Shown piece after piece: positions 59,941 to 64,000 of a DNA stretch of 64,000 nt. Under the pieces are notes generated by a model. The model did not search any database, was not told the origin of the DNA, and saw only the letters and a list, made by a program, of their open reading frames with translations. Numbering within the stretch: position 1 is the first letter of the stretch; each line of letters starts with the position of its first letter. The translations under genes and the position numbers were made by a program. Source of the stretch: Pseudobdellovibrionaceae bacterium (GTDB lineage: Bacteria > Bdellovibrionota > Bdellovibrionia > Bdellovibrionales > JAGQZY01); assembly GCA_020635085.1 (NCBI GenBank), contig JACKAL010000003.1, positions 247,501 through 311,500 on the forward strand, written 5' to 3'.

Positions 59941-61284
59941 TTACAGCGGTTCAAAACGAGCAGTAAAGTGACGCAAGGCCTCTGGTTTATAAACCATTTT
60001 AAAACCACGGAGTTGAGCTTTCTCAGGAACAAGATCTCCAAGCCCCTCAATGATGTAGTCAAAGTGACTTTGTGTATACACGCGACGAGGAAAGGCTAGG
60101 CGAACAAGCTCCATGGCAGCATTATCAAACATCACGGAGCCAATTTCGCAAGTGCGAATACCTTCGCGACGATACAATTCAACAGCAAGAGCTTGTCCAG
60201 GGAACTGGTGGGATGGAATATGTGGTAAGAAGGACTTGGCGTCGATGTATACAGCGTGTCCGCCAGCAGGTAACACAGTGGGGATGCCTAAAGCGTTCAG
60301 TTTTTCCACCATATAGCGACTGACCGCTATACGGTATTCAAGATACGATTCATCGAGAACTTCTTTAAGACCTACGGCCATGGCTTCTAAGTCACGAGCC
60401 GCCAGTCCTCCATAGGTGGGAAAGCCTTCAGTGAGAATTAAAAGATTTTTTAAAGATTGCAGCCAATTATTTGTCTTTAACGCGATAAAGCCACCGATGT
60501 TGGACATCGCATCCTTTTTGGCACTCATGAGGCAACCATCGGCGTCTGCAAAAGTCTCTCGAGCGATGTCTGCAACAGATTTATGATTTTGATTCGTCTC
60601 TCTTTGTTTAATGAGCATACTATTTTCTGCAAAACGACAAGCGTCGATAATAAAGGGGATGTTGTATTTATGATATATATTCGCACACGCCTTGATGTTT
60701 TCTAGGGATACGGGTTGCCCACCACCTGTATTATTGGTGATGGTAATCATTCCAAAAGGAATTTGGGTTTGATGGGTGCGACAAAAATCCTCTAATTTTT
60801 TGAGATCGATATTTCCTTTAAAGGGAAAGGTATTTTTTGGATCTTTTCCCTCATCGATAACCAGATCAACAGCTTCAGCACCAAGGTATTCGATGTTGGC
60901 GCGGGTGGTATCAAAGTGATTATTAGATGGAACTTTATTGCCTTTTTTTACGAGATGACCAAAGAAGACTCTTTCAGATGCGCGACCTTGGTGGGTTGGT
61001 ATAACATAAGGAAAACCCATCACTTCGTTTACAACATTCTGAAATTTTTCGAAGCTTTTAGATCCGGCATACGTTTCGTCGGCAATCATCATAGCTGCCC
61101 ATTGTGCCGAACTCATCGCGGTGGTGCCGGAATCTGTTAGAAAATCAAAGGTTACATGTTTACTTTTTAATAAAAAGAGGTTGTATCCAGCCTCTATAAG
61201 AAGATTTTCTCTTTGTTCTCGAGTTAGAAAAGACAAAGGCTCGACCATTTTTATTTTAAAAGGTTCAATGATGGTTCTGTGCAT
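59941..61284 (-). CDS. tnaA: Tryptophanase
   Basis: 447 residues of the PLP-dependent beta-eliminating lyase family. Marks include FDFLTDSGTTAMSSAQWAAMM, PTHQGRASE, SNNHFDTTRANIE, GGQPVS, the PLP lysine in LMSAKKDAMSNIGGF, EGFPTYGGLAARD and RRVYTQSHFDYI. The C-terminus has LRHFTARF with the His that favours indole substrates, where tyrosine phenol-lyase has Phe. The later EGIRTCEIGS lacks the Arg of tyrosine phenol-lyase. So L-tryptophan cleavage to indole, pyruvate and ammonia is the best call. It starts 45 nt after the purA stop. Confidence 0.85.
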   Translation of the reverse strand: MHRTIIEPFKIKMVEPLSFLTREQRENLLIEAGYNLFLLKSKHVTFDFLTDSGTTAMSSAQWAAMMIADETYAGSKSFEKFQNVVNEVMGFPYVIPTHQGRASERVFFGHLVKKGNKVPSNNHFDTTRANIEYLGAEAVDLVIDEGKDPKNTFPFKGNIDLKKLEDFCRTHQTQIPFGMITITNNTGGGQPVSLENIKACANIYHKYNIPFIIDACRFAENSMLIKQRETNQNHKSVADIARETFADADGCLMSAKKDAMSNIGGFIALKTNNWLQSLKNLLILTEGFPTYGGLAARDLEAMAVGLKEVLDESYLEYRIAVSRYMVEKLNALGIPTVLPAGGHAVYIDAKSFLPHIPSHQFPGQALAVELYRREGIRTCEIGSVMFDNAAMELVRLAFPRRVYTQSHFDYIIEGLGDLVPEKAQLRGFKMVYKPEALRHFTARFEPL

Positions 61285-61329
61285 GATAACTCGCTTTGTA
61301 AATAATTGCAGTTGTATGGCTGCCCATCA

Positions 61330-62604
61330 CTAGAAGAGCGACGTCATTCCAATAGATTCTACGCGGTCTGGACCGACTGACACCACATCAATAGGAACAC
61401 CCACTTCGCGTTCGATAAACTGAACATACTCACGGGCTTCGCGTGGTAAGTCGTCCATTTTACGGCAATCGTTGATTCGTGAATTCCAGCCTTTTAATTC
61501 TTTGTAGATAGGCTCAACCATAAGAGAGCTTGAGGTCGAAAAGGCATCCGTTTCTTGGCCATTGATTTTGTAGTGTGTACAAATCTTGATGGTTTCAAAG
61601 GAGTTGAGAACATCGAGTTTGGTTAATACTAAGCTAGTAATGCCATTCACACGCACTGAATATTTTAAAGCCACCAGATCAAGCCAACCACAGCGACGCG
61701 GTCGTCCTGTTGTAGCTCCGAACTCGGCACCTTCTTTGCGCAAGTGTTCGCCCACTTCGTTTTTAAGCTCAGTCGGAAACGGGCCTTCGCCCACACGTGT
61801 GCAATAGGCTTTAGCGATACCGATAACCTTGTTCACTTGTTGAGGCGCAAGTCCCGTACTTAAGCAAGCCGATGTACTGATGGTGGAGGAGCTTGTCACA
61901 AATGGATAAGAGCCGTGCATGATATCAAGGAGCGTACCTTGTGCCCCTTCAAATAAAATATTTTTCTTTTCTTTTGCCCATGTGTTTAAGACATAGCTCA
62001 TGTTTTCCATAAGATAAGGACGAAAGTATTCAGCGATATCGATGAGTTTTTTGTAGAGAGCATCGATGTTAATTTTAGGAATATTATAAAGGTGTTCAAA
62101 GAGAGAGTTTTTCTCTTCTGCCAACAATTGCAAACGTTCTTTCAGTTGTGGCGAGAAAAGGTCTTGGAACAAAAGGGCTCGACGCGAGGCGCGATCTTCG
62201 TAGGCGGGACCAATGCCACGTTTTGTGGTGCCGAGATGGTGTTTGCTTTCGCGAGCGGCATCCAGCTCTCGATGAAAAGGAAGAACCAATGTGGCTTGTC
62301 CAGCGATTTTAAAACGCTCGGGTGCGATAGAGTATCCAGCAGCTTTGACCATTTCCATTTCATTTTTCAGTTCGAAAAGATCGATGACCACGCCACTGCC
62401 GATAAAGCACTGGGTTTTGTCGTGTAAGATGCCTGAAGGGATCAAATGAAGAACGATTTTTTTGCCATTGACGATCAAGGTGTGACCCGCGTTAGCTCCG
62501 CCTTGGAAGCGTACAACCGCGTCCGTGTTTTTGGCAAAGTAATCGACAAATTTCCCTTTTCCTTCGTCTCCCCATTGGGATCCGACAATAATCGCTGTGG
62601 GCAT
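61330..62604 (-). CDS. purA: Adenylosuccinate synthetase PurA
   Basis: 424 residues. It has the GTP-binding opening AIIVGSQWGDEGKGKFVDYFA, GANAGHT with the catalytic His, LGTTKRGIGPAYEDRASR, EGAQGTLLDIMHGSYPFVTSS, ATTGRPRRCGWLDLV and LTKLDVL. PurA joins IMP and aspartate with GTP in AMP synthesis. ATG 62604 has AAGGAG upstream; the extension to 62691 is not family-like. Confidence 0.96.
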   Translation of the reverse strand: MPTAIIVGSQWGDEGKGKFVDYFAKNTDAVVRFQGGANAGHTLIVNGKKIVLHLIPSGILHDKTQCFIGSGVVIDLFELKNEMEMVKAAGYSIAPERFKIAGQATLVLPFHRELDAARESKHHLGTTKRGIGPAYEDRASRRALLFQDLFSPQLKERLQLLAEEKNSLFEHLYNIPKINIDALYKKLIDIAEYFRPYLMENMSYVLNTWAKEKKNILFEGAQGTLLDIMHGSYPFVTSSSTISTSACLSTGLAPQQVNKVIGIAKAYCTRVGEGPFPTELKNEVGEHLRKEGAEFGATTGRPRRCGWLDLVALKYSVRVNGITSLVLTKLDVLNSFETIKICTHYKINGQETDAFSTSSSLMVEPIYKELKGWNSRINDCRKMDDLPREAREYVQFIEREVGVPIDVVSVGPDRVESIGMTSLF

Positions 62605-62745
62605 GAGTCTCCTTCGTTTTAACGACCTATCAGAAATACCTGACAGAGGGGGTAAACTCAACAGAACTTTAGAAGTTTTGTGAGCGCTCAAAAGACAGGG
62701 TGCTAAAAGCTAATTTTAACAAAGCACGTCACATGGAAATTTTTT

Positions 62746-63723
62746 TTACAACAGCTGCTCGGCCCAAGGGGTGTTGGGGGGAACGGGGTCGGAGATGTGG
62801 GCGGAGCGGAAGTAGTGAATGAGTTTATCGACTGCTTCATTAGAAGCGCGAGCAATGGATTCGCGGGTGGTGGCGCCGATGTGAGGCGTGGGGAAAATAT
62901 TGGAGTTACGAATCAGTGCGGAATCAGAGGAGAGGGGTTCGGTTTCAAAAACGTCGAGACCTGCGAGGAAAGATTTGTGTTCGACCAGATAGTTTTGCAA
63001 AGAGTGGGAACACACCACGGCACCGCGTGAGGCATTGATGAGCACAGCATGGGGAGAGAGCCATTCTAAAGTGCCTGGTTTTATCATGTGGAAGGTTTCT
63101 TTGGTGAGGGGCACATGAAAGGTGATGATATCCGAGTGGCGAAAGACTTCTTCAAGGCCCATGAAAGTCACTTCAGGAAATTCGTCTTGTTCGAGATAGG
63201 GATCGTGAACAAGAATTTTCATTCCGAAGGCTTTGGCTAAGTGTGCGACGCGTGAGCCGATACGCCCATAGCCGATCACACCTAAAGTTTTATTGTAAAG
63301 TTCGGAACCTAAAAGAGGTTCGCGGTCCCAAACGCCCATTTTTATATTGTCACGGGCTAATCCGTATTTGCGAAGGGTGGCGATGATAAGGCCCAACGTG
63401 TGTTCGGCGGCACTTATGGCATTGGCGTGGGGTGTATGCATCACGGCGATGCCCGCATCACGACACACGCGAAAATCAATATGATTAAAGCCACTGGTTG
63501 CAGAAATGACGACTTTTAGTTTTGGCAATTGGGAAAGTAGGTGAGCGTTGATCTCTGTGCCACTGCGAATGAGAAGGGCGGTAGCTGCGGAAAAATGTTC
63601 TTTTAACTCTGAGAGGTGAGGGGCGCTGTGCAGGTCTGTTAATCCCGTTGCTTTCAGGCGAAGAAGGGATTCGTGATCAAAGCGGTTAGCGACAAGAGTT
63701 TTATGCACCGGTGAGTTCTCCAA
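62746..63723 (-). CDS. serA: D-isomer-specific 2-hydroxyacid dehydrogenase, SerA-like
   Basis: 325 residues without the C-terminal ACT domain. NAD-binding motif TLGVIGYGRIGSRVAHLAKAFG, the catalytic Arg in LINASRGAVV, Glu in LDVFETEPL and His in PTPHIGATTRES are visible. The neighbouring class V aminotransferase gene (23-nt overlap) suggests phosphoglycerate dehydrogenase of the serine pathway, but hydroxypyruvate or glyoxylate reduction is also possible. Confidence 0.85.
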   Translation of the reverse strand: MENSPVHKTLVANRFDHESLLRLKATGLTDLHSAPHLSELKEHFSAATALLIRSGTEINAHLLSQLPKLKVVISATSGFNHIDFRVCRDAGIAVMHTPHANAISAAEHTLGLIIATLRKYGLARDNIKMGVWDREPLLGSELYNKTLGVIGYGRIGSRVAHLAKAFGMKILVHDPYLEQDEFPEVTFMGLEEVFRHSDIITFHVPLTKETFHMIKPGTLEWLSPHAVLINASRGAVVCSHSLQNYLVEHKSFLAGLDVFETEPLSSDSALIRNSNIFPTPHIGATTRESIARASNEAVDKLIHYFRSAHISDPVPPNTPWAEQLL

Positions 63724-64000
63724 TGGAGGCGCGAATAGCTTCCGCAGTTGAGGTAAGTTGTTCTTTGGTCATCCAGCCCATGTGGCCAACGCGCAAAACT
63801 TTTCCTTTAAGCTGATCCTGCCCTCCCATGACGACGATACGGTGTTTGTCTTGCAGATGACTTTGTAAGCGTGTGGTATCAACACTAGGAATGAGTAAGC
63901 AGGAAAGGCTCGGGCTTGGTGTGTGTGGAAATAAAGTCACCTGCGGATTTAAAACAAGGCGACGAAAATGGGTTGCGCGCTCGGTGTGGGCATCGAACCA
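63701..64000 (-). CDS. Class V aminotransferase, C-terminal part (5' end outside window)
   Basis: The frame is open to the window edge; about 99 residues are visible. WFDAHTERATHFRRLVLNPQV, QDKHRIVVMGGQDQLKGKVLRVGHMGWM are the C-terminal domain marks of the alanine-glyoxylate/serine-pyruvate/phosphoserine-type aminotransferases (class V). It overlaps serA by 23 nt, so they form an operon that probably makes or recycles serine or glycine. Confidence 0.8.
   Translation of the reverse strand, partial: WFDAHTERATHFRRLVLNPQVTLFPHTPSPSLSCLLIPSVDTTRLQSHLQDKHRIVVMGGQDQLKGKVLRVGHMGWMTKEQLTSTAEAIRASIGELTGA

Noticed and set aside
59941..61284. Tyrosine phenol-lyase
   Set aside because: LRHF and CEIGS carry the tryptophanase residues at the two positions that separate the families.
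1..64000. CRISPR array or rRNA genes
   Set aside because: No regularly spaced repeats with unique spacers and no rRNA-like sequence were seen on reading.

Overview
The window looks like chromosome of a low-to-mid GC, Gram-negative bacterium with an outer membrane. Many short lipoproteins, secreted Cys-rich proteins, a CC0125/CC1285-type lipoprotein and a lexA-imuA-imuB-dnaE2 cassette would fit a Bdellovibrionota/Oligoflexia-like predator or relative. That placement is inference, since no rRNA or other decisive marker is present.

Left chromosome (1-23.6 kb) is mostly housekeeping and envelope genes. It holds a truncated outer-membrane barrel, a YdcZ-type transporter, an intact queF beside heavily frameshifted remnants of queD and queE, an HPF-like protein, and a CREST/ceramidase-like membrane protein. 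A small RHH-like gene, nfeD and a slipin form one operon. greB, a TauE exporter, a Na/Pi cotransporter with PhoU domain, a PLD lipoprotein paired with a sunset-like protein, Dps and a ClC channel follow. Two sensor kinases, a methyltransferase/acyltransferase pair and an M20 peptidase complete the block. It ends with tRNA-Lys(TTT) and tRNA-Glu(TTC).

Genomic island (23,670-47,955). The last 44 bp of tRNA-Glu are repeated exactly at 47,912-47,955, and a tyrosine recombinase plus an excisionase-like gene sit just inside the left end. The roughly 24-kb element carries a ParB-like gene coupled to a large unknown protein, a block of secreted proteins and a lipoprotein, an XRE regulator, a serine recombinase, an ADP-ribosylglycohydrolase, an SRAP protein and an HNH-like protein. 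It also carries a complete SOS mutasome, lexA-imuA-imuB-dnaE2, behind a large inverted-repeat operator. Two likely anti-phage genes lie at its right end: a 1545-aa SF1 helicase with a C-terminal Vsr/DUF559-like nuclease, and a membrane-anchored DUF4041/GIY-YIG protein with the architecture of the phage-defence nuclease SNIPE. The island thus combines mobility, mutagenic repair and defence.

Immediately right of the island (48.0-52.4 kb) is an insertion hot spot: an ISL3-family IS with perfect 8-bp target duplications, an MNT/HEPN toxin-antitoxin pair whose HEPN gene is broken by an IS3-family element, a frameshifted small gene and a REP-type Y1 transposase.

Right chromosome (52.5-64 kb) has a metallophosphoesterase, a secreted M15-like peptidase and partner, an LCM-type methyltransferase, RecD2 and two small envelope proteins. 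A minus-strand run follows: class V aminotransferase (partial), SerA-like dehydrogenase, PurA and tryptophanase.
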